A DNA stretch of 64,000 bases from Fistulifera solaris (GCA_030295235.1 AP026130.1:992001-1056000); one strand, 5' to 3'; positions 22,731 through 32,540 are shown, counted from the first letter of the stretch. The notes: generated by a model not told the origin, from the sequence alone. Program-made: numbers and translations.

Positions 22731-24605
22731 TCACGGCCGGAGATCTCGCCATGCTTGTGGGAACATTTCATCTGGGATTTCAATCCAATGTCGGAATGCT
22801 CCAAATGTGTGCATATCTGACATATACGGCTTTTCAAGTAGAATAATGGCGGAATGGGGCACTCCTTTGACTTCCACAATGTCGGGGCTTCCTTTAAACC
22901 TAGTCAAAACGGTGTAGGTATAACCCGACGTTTCATCGCCTTGCGTACTTTGCAAATCACACACCATCAAACTCTGACCCTCAAAGTCTTCGTAACTATT
23001 GGGTCCGATCCACTGGAAAATTTCTTGGCCTTCGGCGTTATCTTTGGGTTCTCCATCTGCTACGGTATCTGTCTCGAGAAAGCATGCTGTAAACGAACTT
23101 GGTGGGTACGGGATTTGCTTCCTTTTTATATCCGTCGGGTACGGTTTGTTTTTGAATTCTACTCGAGCATCTTCTGACCTTCGTGGCCATACGTCGCCGG
23201 ATATATCCAAGTATTCATCAAAGCGTATGAGATGTTCTTGCCATGCATTTTCCCAGCTCGGTCCGTAGTCAATGAATATTTCTTCTCCTTCTTGAATGTC
23301 TCGGTCAGCAATCAAAAGGAAAACGAGCTGAGGATCTACTTCCGCCATGTTCCACTCGCGGAAGTCGATATCATGTATTCCATGATCAAAGCCTACATGG
23401 TCATGAGATGACCACAGAATGCGTGCGTTTGGATATGGCGCGTGATTGATCAGGTTTACCATGGGACTTGTGGGTACCATGAGAAGACTCGACTCGGCGT
23501 GTCCGAAAGCATAATTCAATAACAATTGCTGGCCTATGGGTCGTTCACGGTCGTAAGTGAGGCCTACCTGGCCGTCTTCGTTGGTGTATTCTGTGATCAT
23601 GAACATGTCGAGAATATCTTCGGCCAGGATAGGTATCATCGGCATGGGGGCGATCACATCACCTTCTTTGAAGGAACGACTCGCAAATGCGCCCCGACCA
23701 GCATGCGGGATCGTACTTGTTCCACTGCGTAGATAGTCTACGCACAGCCCATGTGTTTCCAACCACTCGATCGATTTAACTAAATCCTGATTGCGGTACA
23801 TGAATGCGCCGCCAGCTTCAATGGCTTTTCTCACTTTGGCTGGTGTTTGGGGAAGTAGCGACCTCAGCACTTTACCACGTTTTCCACCCACTTCTTCGAC
23901 CATTGTATCGAGAATAAAATCCAAGACATCTTGTTGAAAGCTTCCTTTCATTTCTTTTTCGTATTTGTTCATAAATGTTGCAATCTTCGCCAGAATATCT
24001 TCAGCCTCGTTATAGTCCAAACGAGTGATGCGATCCTGATACAAGTCTTCACGGTCGTCATCGAAAACGTCGCCTAAATTCGCAAACAGTTCCATTCCTG
24101 CTGGAATATTTTGTGCCGCCCGCATCGTAAGATTGTAATAGTTGGTAAAGGCGCCTCTCCCCGGCGATGCCTTGCCCTCTTCGACGACACCATCTTGACG
24201 CTCGCGGAGCAAAACTCCGGGTTGAAACCAGTCAATATTGTAATATCCTGAATGATGATTCGCGATGGTAGCAACTCCCGGACTAAAGAGTGTTGTCGTG
24301 TGATTCCCTTCCCACTGCATGCCCGCAAAGGACGACATCCAAACCTTTCCCTCGAGGAACTGGATGATGGCATTGTACAGCTCAAATTTATCCTGATCGA
24401 CGTAATTGCCTACCGCTATATCCACTAGTGGTATTCCGATCTCTGGATTGGGAAGAGTCTCGTTTTGTTGAAAGTCAACACCGGCAAAGAGCCCAAATTT
24501 CGGATTGTCGTCTCGGTAGAAATGCGACTTGGCAATGTAGAGGCGGCATGTTTCTGCGACAGCAACGGGAAGGAGCAGCAGTCCCGCAGCTCGAGAAAGC
24601 AACAT
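22731..24605 (-). CDS. SET-domain protein with signal peptide, paralogue 2
   Basis: Single-exon gene, 624 residues from the ATG at 24605, chosen because it gives a clean signal peptide (LLSRAAGLLLLPVAVAETC). The in-frame codon further upstream (TTG at 24650) is not a normal start. Two SET-like halves: the first has GVATIANHHSG and GRGAFTNYYNL with IPAGMELFANLGDVF. The second has GRGAFASRSFKEGD, MVNLINHAPYPNARI and GEEIFIDYGPSW, the core SET motifs. The C-terminus HWIEIPDEMFPQAW matches paralogue 1. The frame is intact. It faces paralogue 1, with the thioredoxin gene between them, so this was an inverted duplication or a rearranged tandem. Predicted lysine methyltransferase of the secretory system; the substrate is unknown. 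Confidence 0.83.
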   Translation of the reverse strand: MLLSRAAGLLLLPVAVAETCRLYIAKSHFYRDDNPKFGLFAGVDFQQNETLPNPEIGIPLVDIAVGNYVDQDKFELYNAIIQFLEGKVWMSSFAGMQWEGNHTTTLFSPGVATIANHHSGYYNIDWFQPGVLLRERQDGVVEEGKASPGRGAFTNYYNLTMRAAQNIPAGMELFANLGDVFDDDREDLYQDRITRLDYNEAEDILAKIATFMNKYEKEMKGSFQQDVLDFILDTMVEEVGGKRGKVLRSLLPQTPAKVRKAIEAGGAFMYRNQDLVKSIEWLETHGLCVDYLRSGTSTIPHAGRGAFASRSFKEGDVIAPMPMIPILAEDILDMFMITEYTNEDGQVGLTYDRERPIGQQLLLNYAFGHAESSLLMVPTSPMVNLINHAPYPNARILWSSHDHVGFDHGIHDIDFREWNMAEVDPQLVFLLIADRDIQEGEEIFIDYGPSWENAWQEHLIRFDEYLDISGDVWPRRSEDARVEFKNKPYPTDIKRKQIPYPPSSFTACFLETDTVADGEPKDNAEGQEIFQWIGPNSYEDFEGQSLMVCDLQSTQGDETSGYTYTVLTRFKGSPDIVEVKGVPHSAIILLEKPYMSDMHTFGAFRHWIEIPDEMFPQAWRDLRP

Positions 24606-24923
24606 TTCTGTTTGGTTATGGGGTTTTCTGCTTTTGTTTTTCAAAAGCAAGGATTGTTTGCTTCATCAAAGATCATCGACCTCTTGCTCGGTAGGGAGTA
24701 TTTTCGAGCCGTTTGAAAAAAAAAACGACCGTTTCGCAGTCCCGAGGTATTTTGTTCCCGAACGGACGTATGTACTGGCAGACAGTTGCCCTTATTCTCC
24801 CCTTTTCATCTGCGTCATCGGATGGTCCACTCTTTTTCTCGTCAATTTTTTTTTCTGCCTTTTGTTGTTGCAACAATATTTTCCATCCATCCAACCCTCC
24901 TTTCTATTCGCGTTAAATACATC
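24606..24923. other. Short divergent promoter region
   Basis: 318 bp between the 5' ends of SET protein 2 (minus) and the small plastid protein (plus). Pyrimidine-rich upstream of the plus-strand ATG. No gene seen. Confidence 0.5.
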
Positions 24924-25164
24924 ATGAAATCGACATCCATCGCCATCTTTGCTGCTGTTTGCGCCACGGCGCAGGCCTTTTTCTGCCCCGCCCGCGTTTG
25001 TACGAACGGCTTTGACCAAGCAACTCTTTTCAGAGCCCAACAATGAAGAAGAGGAAGGTGGCTTGGATTTGGATTTAGGAGAAATGTTTGAAATGTTCGA
25101 AGCGGCGGACAAGGAGGAGAAGTTCGATGATGCTATCAAGAAAGTCAAGAAGGGCGACAAGTAA
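24924..25164 (+). CDS. Small acidic plastid-targeted protein
   Basis: Start ATG at 24924. A signal peptide (MKSTSIAIFAAVCATAQA) is followed by a Phe and an Ala-Pro-rich, Arg-containing transit segment ending TALTKQLFSEP. Next comes a short acidic, helical mature part with EEEEGG and LDLGEMFEMFEAADK, and a Lys-rich end. About 80 residues in total, perhaps 50 after processing. The frame changes by one base in the T run at 24978-24982. Removing one T gives AQAFSAPP, a perfect ASAFAP-type plastid motif, which argues for an indel there. No family recognised. The small size and charge suggest a subunit or regulator of a plastid complex, which is inference. Confidence 0.7.
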
Positions 25165-25319
25165 ATTATATAGAAATTCTATAAAACTGTTGCGTCGACG
25201 AGTGCTAAAATATTGCTTTCACATTTGCTTGATAAATAAAAAGCTGGTTAATTTATTATAGCTTTCTCCCGAGTACATTTATTTGCGTATTGCATACTGA
25301 GCGCAACTAGGTTTTGTTT

Positions 25320-25734
25320 TTAATTCATTTCCACCGGGGGCAGCATATCGGCCGGAATGAATTCACGAGAAATCATAAAGGGAATCAAAAATAGAACCGG
25401 TAGTAACGAAATGAGTGTGTAAAGAATAACCCGCGCTTGTTTGGGGTCCGATAAATCCGGATTGAGCACGCCTTCGGCCAATTCTTCACCTTGACTGATG
25501 AACGGCGCAACGACTTTTTTTACTCTTGGTTTCGTCTTCCACTGTATCGTCTCCCAATTCCACTACAGCTTCTTCTTTGTCACTCATAGACAGTGGTGAA
25601 AGCTGGAAATTTTTGCTTTGTGATCGTTGTACAAATGATAGTTGCGAAACCGAGTGCCCGTTCGTGAAGCCGGCGACACTATGTTCTGCAATCAGACAGA
25701 TGAAGGCTGCCGCGAAAACGGATAATCGCTGCAT
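25320..25734 (-). CDS. Small plastid membrane protein, function unknown
   Basis: The start at 25734 gives a signal peptide (MQRLSVFAAAFICLIAEHSV) with an AGF junction, and a Ser/Gln-rich transit-like segment. An acidic linker (DKEEAVVELGDDTVEDETKS) follows. Then, after a one-base frame change in the A7 run of the coding strand (plus 25515-25521), come KKVVAPFISQGEELAEGVLN and a hydrophobic segment (VILYTLISLLPVLFLIPFMI), then a short polar tail ending PPVEMN at a stop at 25320-25322. About 137 residues with one transmembrane helix near the C-terminus, topologically like a small thylakoid or envelope subunit. Not recognised as a named family. The frame change is probably an assembly indel. Confidence 0.68.
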
Positions 25735-25987
25735 TATTCTGTGTTGGCAAAACGATTTACTTCAATGAAACTGAAGCGATCACTTTTATCTTTCTTTTGA
25801 AGTCAACGTATCATCGTCCATCTGACGATGTCCAGCTCACATCAAACAAAAATCGTGTTCCGTCGTCTTTAATTTTTCCTTCCATGCGAATGACGTACGA
25901 AACATCAGTCAACACCCTATCCCAGTCCCTAATAATTTATGTTACATCATTAATCATTATCATGTACTATATTTTCCGCTTGTCGGA

Positions 25988-27029
25988 TCAATTATAGACT
26001 AGGGAACGCCATCGATTGATATCCAAAGGCTTGCTCACCGCATTTTCTTCTATTATGCGACCGGTTCGTGCATCCAGAACAGCCAAATGAGGAATGCCTT
26101 TGACACGAATGTAGGACATGAGTTCTTCTCGTGTGTCCTCCTCGTGAGCCACCGCTAGCCACGGCATGTGACTGTAATAGCTTTTGAAACTATTCGCATC
26201 GTGATCCGCCGATAAAAAGACGACTTCAACCGTTTTGTTCGGACCAAGCGAATTGTACCATTTGCTTAACTTCGGCGTGAACTGCCGACAAGGACCACAC
26301 CACGATGCCGATGCATACAGCAAAACAAACTCCTTTCCTCCGAGGGCATCGACGAGAGGAATACCCGACGAGCTGGAAGAATCTTTTAACAACGTCCCAT
26401 TCTCCAGAGATCGAAACAAGCGCTTGATACCGTCCGAAAGTCCAATGGCCGCGACTGGAGTGGACGGACTGGAATAGGGCAATCCCTCCAGATTGGGCCG
26501 GACACGAAACTGATAGCCCGACGGATTACTTAAATTTTTCTTTTCACTTGCGTATTGGAAAAGTTGCTCGCAATCGTGACCCATTCACTTCCTCCAATGT
26601 TTTCTCTCATTTGAACGGCATAATCCGTAGCACCGTCGTGGGGTTTCCAGGAAATAATTAAAGCATCATTCGCACCGGCGAGAGTTACAGTGGGCGGGTG
26701 TGGTCGGGATGTTTGAGCATCACTGGTGAGCAATTCGAAAGCATCCGCGTGCGTGATCCACGTGGTGGGAAGGGATGAACTATCGGACCCCTGGAGGAGA
26801 GCACCCACACGGAAGAAATACCGACCGGAAGTTTCGTTCGTTCCGGATGTTAAGTTCTTCTTTTGGCTTGCGTTGACGTGAGCTTGTCACTCAACGTCTC
26901 AAAATCAGAGTTCGCATTGTTATCGCTGTCGGCTTTGCAATACTGCAACACGTAACGGTCAGCATCTTTCACGGCAGTCCAAGAAATCGTTATTGAGTCA
27001 TCCGTTGCATCAACAAGCGTAATTGTCAT
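25988..27029 (-). CDS. Two FN3 domains followed by a tryparedoxin/nucleoredoxin-like thioredoxin domain
   Basis: From the ATG at 27029 there are two fibronectin type III-like modules (SITISWTAVKDADRYVLQY and ALIISWKPHDGATDYAVQM). Each ends with a near-identical strand motif (TQAKKKNL..GRYFFRV and TQVKKKNL..GYQFRV). A C-terminal thioredoxin-8-type domain follows with active site SASWCGPCRQFTP, then VEVVFLSADHD and the cis-Pro region VKGIPHLAVLD, typical of nucleoredoxin/tryparedoxin. About 347 residues, no signal peptide, probably cytosolic. One-base frame changes near 26861 and 26538 both fall in the AAAAG strings of the two FN3 repeats; adding one A in each makes the repeats agree, which supports indels. 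The FN3 modules probably recruit partners for the redox domain, which is inference. Confidence 0.75.
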
Positions 27030-27197
27030 CTCTGCCCTTTAAATTGGATTATAATCAATGACGTAAGAAAGGTGTGCGATACCATCAAGACAAGCACATG
27101 AGATTGTGAATGATGAAGAATGAAAATACGAATGAATGAGAATGTTGGCGGGGAGACGAAAAACTGTCGCATCAAGCTACTGTAAGGTTAGTATTTC

Positions 27198-27253
27198 ATG
27201 ACTGAACCGGAGTCTTGGTAAAGTAGAGTAACACTCTAGACCTATAGTAAAAC
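27198..27253 (+). repeat. Dispersed palindromic element, copy 2
   Basis: CATGACTG at 27198 with an imperfect partner AGTCTTGG at 27211, then ACTCTAGACCTATAGTAAAA at 27232-27252. Same two modules and spacing as copy 1 at 12746. Confidence 0.65.
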
Positions 27254-27330
27254 GAAAAACAACGCTCGGCAAGGTCAATGATTTGTGCCTCGCACATGCT
27301 TCTGATCGCAAACATTTCCATTACTATAAT

Positions 27331-28332
27331 TAGATTCCAGAAATTCTGGAAAGTTTGTACTTCGTCATAGAGAAAATTTGTGTGTTTGGTCCAGAAATTC
27401 TGGACCAGGTGAATTTCATCATCAAACCCTACCGTACAGAAGATATTCTGTGTATTGTGTATATTTCCAAAATCATACAGATATTCTGTGTTTCTTCCAG
27501 AAACTCTTGAGGCGGTGTATTTCATCGTACAGCAATTTTTTGTGAGTTCCAGAAATTTCGGAATTGGTCTATTTCATCATACAGAAAATCTGTATATCGT
27601 CCAGATATTTTGGACCAGATGTATTTCATCATTATGCCCTGCAGAAAGTATTCTGTGTTTGTTCCAAAATCATGCTATTATCCTGTACTCGTTCCAGCAA
27701 CTCTGGATACAGTGTATTTCACAGTACAGCAATTTTGTTTAATTTCCAGAAATTCTGGAAAGAGTGTATTTTGTCATACAGAAAATCTGTGTGAATGGTC
27801 CAGAATTCTGGACCAGGTGTATTCCATCATCCAACCCTAGACTACGGAAGATATTCTGTGTTCATTTCCAAAATCATACAGGTTTTCTGTTCTCGTTCCA
27901 GGAACTCTGGAGATGGTGTATTATTTCATCCTACAGCAATTTTGTGTGAGTTCCAGAAATTCTGGAATATTTGTCTACTTCGTCATACAGACAATCTGTG
28001 TGTATGGTCCAGAAATTCTGGACCACCCTATACCGGTACAGAAGACATTCTGTGTTTATTTCCAAAAACATACAGATACTCTGTGTTTCTTCCAGAATCT
28101 CTGGATACGGTGTACCTTAGTACTTCATCGTACAGCAATTTTGTGTGATTACCAGAAATTCTGGAAATTGTGTACTTCTTGATACAGAAAATCTGTGTGA
28201 ATGGTCCAGAAATTCTGGACCAGGTGTATTATTTCATCATCCTACCCTACCGTACAGAAGACATTCTGTTTTTGAAAGAAAAAGCATACAGATACCTGGT
28301 ACCGGGTACTCTGTTCTCCTTCCAGAAACTCA
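27331..28332 (+). repeat. Higher-order array of short palindromes (CCAGAA-TTCTGG family), unit about 205 bp
   Basis: About five units start near 27335, 27548, 27744, 27951 and 28151 (steps of 213, 196, 207 and 200 bp). Each holds six or seven different palindromes of 12-19 nt. They include TTCCAGAAATTCTGGAA, ACAGAAAATCTGT, GGTCCAGAAATTCTGGACC, ACAGAAGATATTCTGT and TTCCAGAAACTCTGGA, separated by about 15-35 bp of AT-rich DNA. Long open frames occur on the plus strand only because the unit lacks stops. Many palindromes read TTCnnGAAnTTCnnGAA, close to a heat-shock element but with a one-base central gap. No transposon ends or coding domain seen. Confidence 0.85.
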
Positions 28333-28535
28333 TTCGTGACAGAAACACCATTTTTATTTGCTCGTCGCGTAATGTTCGTGACCAACCTTCACAAGGGACT
28401 GGGGTTCTAGTACTGTACGGCATAATAAGGATGACGTTTTCCTCCATTATCCACTATAAACAGGAATGTACAGCGAAAGTTGACGCCCAACAAGAATTCA
28501 GAATTTTGCACTCGGAATTTCGGAAAGAACAAAGG

Positions 28536-28604
28536 GACGTTAAAATTCTGCCTCTCAGTACAAATTTCTACGTAGCGCCTACGGCGAGGCAGAATTTTAA
28601 CGTC
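28536..28604. repeat. Perfect 19-bp inverted repeat (hairpin)
   Basis: GACGTTAAAATTCTGCCTC at 28536-28554 is exactly matched by its reverse complement at 28586-28604, with a 31-nt spacer. The spacer itself contains GTAGCGCCTAC-like symmetry. It could form a cruciform or a stem-loop RNA. It adjoins the palindrome array. Confidence 0.85.
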
Positions 28605-29061
28605 GTTTCCAGCCGCAGTCACAAAGTCACACAGCAAGCCGATGTTACAGTCATAATAAAATCAGACAAGTTCACCGTTAACTGTCTTCTATTAAGAAAA
28701 CAACAAACATTTCTTGTTTAGTAATTGGAGTACCGTAAAGGTGCCTGAGCACGAGTTGTATTTAGTGTTTTGTCGCTGCGACCTTCGAACAGAAAAAGAA
28801 GTTCCGCGTCGCGTGTTTGACGGGGTTTTTGACGTGACACCAAAGAGTCTTTGTTCGCTCTGCCGAGTTTGTTCTCATTCTTCACATTCGCAGAAATTTG
28901 TTTTTAACCGCAACAACCACCGAATATAGAAAAGACAGACCTTGAGCTTCCAATTCATAGTCTTTATTGGAAACATCAACCGCAGCGACCAGCAAGCTAA
29001 ATCGAAAGATACATTCTTGAAAATTACGACTCCATCGAATCACAAAACCTCTCACTCTGAC
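28605..29061. other. Intergenic, 457 bp
   Basis: Between the hairpin and the CX9C gene. Frames are open but show no domain; presumably the CX9C promoter. Confidence 0.45.
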
Positions 29062-29310
29062 ATGATGCACTCCACGATTGAAAGACATGCACTCTCTTCC
29101 GAAGAACCTACCTTTATCATTAACCCACAACGCAAGCAAACTGTCTGGAGTGGTCGATACAGTCCGGGTGTAACAGGCAGTCCACGAATGTCGTCTTGCA
29201 GCGACGTGATGAAGATTTACGAGGCGTGCAAGTTAGACCCGACCGAAAGCATGTGCAAGTCCGCCGCGAGCTACTTCCGCATTTGCGCGAATGGTTTGAT
29301 AGATGAGTAA
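29062..29310 (+). CDS. Small twin-CX9C (CHCH-type) protein
   Basis: 82 residues from the ATG at 29062. The C-terminal half has two exact C-x9-C motifs: CSDVMKIYEAC and CKSAASYFRIC, separated by LDPTESM. Twin CX9C proteins fold as a helical hairpin with two disulfides and are imported into the mitochondrial intermembrane space by the Mia40/Erv1 relay. They commonly serve in respiratory-chain assembly. The N-terminal 45 residues are basic and polar without a cleavable signal, as usual for this class. An in-frame TTG upstream is not needed. The exact member (COX or NDUF assembly factor) cannot be named. Confidence 0.75.
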   Translation: MMHSTIERHALSSEEPTFIINPQRKQTVWSGRYSPGVTGSPRMSSCSDVMKIYEACKLDPTESMCKSAASYFRICANGLIDE

Positions 29311-29812
29311 GTTGATGATGAAGGGCGTTTTGTGCCACTGTTCCGGTTCGAGTTGTGGCACCGCTCGCGTTCTTGACACTTGCACAGTTTTTCGAGCCAG
29401 CTCATGCTATCATTAGATCCATTAAACTTATAATCATCGTCGACCCTTGTTATAGTAAACTCACCTTTTGATAGAATTTGTGGCATAATAGTCAATGTTC
29501 CCCTCTATTACAGTAACTACTTTGCTCTTGTTCTTTTCTCGTGCTGCTTTGAGTGCTAAATGTCAACAATATTTGCTTGACTGACGTCACAAGGTCGTTC
29601 GGAATGCAATTCCAGAATTTCTTTCGGGAAAAAACCTCGTCCGCACAAAATGAAATCGGCGTCTGTGATGGTTGTAAGGTTAGAAAAGATTACCATCTGT
29701 CTTCTTACAACCGAGAGCAAATTGAAAAAGCAAGCTAACAAGGAGCACTGGGCTTGCATTGTCACGACAAAGAAAATTTGACAGATCGAGAGAAACTTTG
29801 TATCGTACCTCA
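29311..29812. other. Intergenic, 502 bp
   Basis: No convincing gene; short frames on both strands lack domains. Probably the promoter of the oxygenase/Sel1 gene. Confidence 0.45.
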
Positions 29813-31385
29813 ATGGGGAAGCCCTGGACACTTGTTCTTCTTTTACTCAAACTCTTTGCAGTGGCAAAATCGTTTCGGGGGCCCCGTAATTACCAACGCC
29901 GTGCCCCACTTTCGTCGAATGGATTGTTTGTATCGGCTTCTACGGATAGAGAAGTCTCAAGAGATACTCTGGCCGAGGATTACGACACAATCATACATCT
30001 TTCGGAAACAGCACTTTTAAATCCAGGACAACCAAGTTGTTTGCGAGCGTTGGAAACTCTCAGCCAGTTGTGTCGTCAACGCAAACCATATCGTTTCTCG
30101 AAACAACTTAATCAATGTCGCGACGGCAGTCTCCTCGAGAAAATCGAGCAGCTGATTCCTACCGAAACGACAGAGAAAATATTTCAAATAGTGAAAGGAA
30201 TGCAAGAGAATGGATGGCTCAGCACGAATCCAGACTCTGTCGACGGTCTCCTAGCTTTCATCTCAATCTCATTAGCTCAGGAAAGAACATTGTCGACGAC
30301 GAACCCTCAGAAACAGGCAACACAGTGCCATCATTCGAACATGATGTTGAGGCATTAATACGGCTCGTTTCGCCGTATGTCTATGAACACCTTCTACCTC
30401 TGGTACAGCAGCGACTGGCTACCAAAGATATCCAAGTCTCTGATGTTTTTCTCCGTCGATACGGAAATAATATCATTGACGGTCAGTCTCGCCATGGAAT
30501 TTCGGCGCATTATGACGTCTTTTCTAGAGCCACTTGTGTGATAGCCTTGGATGATACAGCAAAGGATGGGCGAAACGGGCTTTTTACGACACAAGAATCT
30601 TGCCGTAGTGATAGGACGTGTTCTAATCATTGCTCGCTGCGTCGATTCTTCACTTTGTCATGTGGCGATGCCGTTCTTCACACGTGGGACGTACTGCATG
30701 GCGTTGATGTCGAGCCAGGCGTCGACCGAACTAGTTTGATTGTCTGGTTTACCTCCGAAGAAAACACAGAAAATCAGAGTGCGGTACCCTGGCTCACAAA
30801 TCGATATGATTTGAAGACAAATCACGTAGCTCAGTTTGTTTTAGCGAGCAGCCTTGAAAGCAGCGAAGAAAATATTCTGGGTGCAGAGGCCCATGACCTG
30901 TACCTTCAAAGTGCTGCGCGCGGCAACCTGTTTGCGATAACCAGACTAGGAAGTCTTTGTGAGAACGATGAGCTAGCCGGCGATGAACAAGATCGGATTA
31001 GAATGCTGTTGACAGCGTTAGAGAAGGGACATAATGCTCTCCCAAATCAGTTTCTTTCAAATGAACGGGATTCAAACCTAGATTTGGCGAAACGTCTTTG
31101 GTGGCAAGGATCGCTACGTGGCGATCCGATAGCTCAAGTTGCACTTGCAGATGAGCTGATGGCAACTGCAATGTCTCAAGAATGTGTTGATGTTGAAAAT
31201 TATCTTGAAACGGCAAGTGTTCTTTTGCCTTAGCCGCTCAGCAGGGCAACGATCATGCAATTCAATCGTTGCATCGCATACAAGCTTTGGAAGCCGCTCT
31301 CCGGGAAATGGACAATTCTCCTGAACTCAATCTACTCGTCACACGATCGATACAAAAGTCGGCATTAGTAGCTTCCATAAAATAA
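29813..31385 (+). CDS. Prolyl-4-hydroxylase-like 2OG-Fe(II) oxygenase with a Sel1-like tail
   Basis: The ATG at 29813 starts a signal-like N-terminus (WTLVLLLLKLFAVAKSFRGP) whose KSF junction resembles diatom plastid targeting. After a helical region comes an oxygenase core: FLRRYGNNIIDGQSR, the iron-binding HxD in GISAHYDVFSRATCVIAL, the distal His in VLHTWDVLHGVDV and the 2OG-binding Arg in GVDRTSLIVWF. The C-terminal third is helical with Sel1/TPR-like AAxxGxxxA patterns (LYLQSAARGNLFAITRLG; LWWQGSLRGDPIAQVALA). One-base frame changes near 30283 and at 31222-31225 (a TTTT run) are probably indels. With the second bridged the protein runs to the stop at 31383-31385, about 523 residues. Likely hydroxylates proteins bound by the repeat tail, which is inference. 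Confidence 0.78.
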
Positions 31386-31413
31386 GATTATAACAGTACG
31401 TATTAAGTAAATC

Positions 31414-32540
31414 TTAACGTTTGTATCCTGCAGCCTTTTTGTTCTTCTGACGGATCTCGTCGTCTTGCACATTGTGAATGAATATCTCGTTACCGGGTTG
31501 TACATTGGTGCTGCCCTTGCTCCAATCATAGCTGCTAGCATATGCAAACAGATTGCCTTGTGCGTTGAACGCGGCGCAAGGTATCGTGCGTTGCGTCGCA
31601 TTGAAGCCTTTGAGTCTTTGCTTGTTGTCTTTGTCCCAGAAGTTCACCACGCCATCACTTCCTACCGTCGCAAATGTTCCATGTCCCGGGTGAAACGCGA
31701 TACCATTCACGGAATAAACAGAAGAATCTTGGCGATGACATTTAAACGCAAAGCTTTCTTTTCCGGCCACTTTTTGTAGATAGTGGATGCCGACGCGTCC
31801 CTCGATACTGCCGACAGCAAATCCGGTAGAATCGGGGAAGCAAGAGATACAGCGAGATTGATACTTAAGAGGCGATTCTCTGCGCGAATGCTCCCGGGGC
31901 TGACCCGAACAATCGTACGCGATAATGTGTCGACCTGCCGTTGCAACTACCAAAAGGTTCTCATGGACATCGAGATCGTACACTCGTTCGGGCAAGTCAA
32001 ACACTCCCACCGGTTGTTGTTGTCGCTGGTCCCAGAACTTCAGTTTCGAGTCCCAACCTCCGCTGACGACTAAATTGGACGACCGAATGTATCCTACACC
32101 TTTGACGGGCTGATCATGTGCTCCAATTTGATTAGGGACATTATTCGGAGGTGCTTGTCCTAGCTGATACATGCGCACGGCCTTGTCACAACCTCCTGAG
32201 AATACCTTTGTACCGTCCGCACTGAAACATGCACTCAGAACAGGTGCATTATTTTGGTGATTGACTAGAATAAGGCGAAAGCAATGAGTCCGGCAATGAA
32301 AACGATATCAAAACACCTCGTTCTCTTACCTTGAGCTGCGGGCATTGCCTGAATTTGCCCTCCTTGTTCTTGCACTTGCCAGCAGCGAAGACCGCCGTCC
32401 CAATTTCCTGAAACGAGAATATTCGCGGTAGGACTCCATTTCAAACAGGAAATACCATCATTACCTGGCTGAGGCACGCAGCAGTCGCCTGGCGTTAGAG
32501 CATTCGGATTACCCGCAGGAGGAGCACCGAAGGTTGACAT
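31414..32540 (-). CDS. RAE1: RAE1/Gle2 mRNA export WD40 protein
   Basis: WD40 beta-propeller that binds Nup98 at the nuclear pore and helps export mRNA. Two exons (32540-32330, 32264-31414) with a 65-nt phase-1 intron; 353 residues, the normal family size. The start, with a short Gly/Pro/Asn linker and PGNDGISCLKWSPTANILV, is characteristic of RAE1. Blades include NNAPVLSACFSADGTKVFSG, SGGWDSKLKFWDQR and GSDGVVNFWDKDNK. The conserved C-terminal region FAYASSYDWSKG and FIHNVQDDEIRQKNKK is diagnostic. The frame is intact. Tail-to-tail with the oxygenase gene (28 bp apart). Confidence 0.95.

Noticed and set aside
27331-28332. Possible CRISPR array
   Set aside because: The window is eukaryotic nuclear DNA, repeats are not identical direct repeats with unique spacers, and no cas genes are present.
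27455-28721. Several overlapping long open frames in all three plus-strand frames
   Set aside because: They follow the palindrome units, repeat the same peptide snippets in different frames and have no domain, so they are by-products of a stop-poor repeat.
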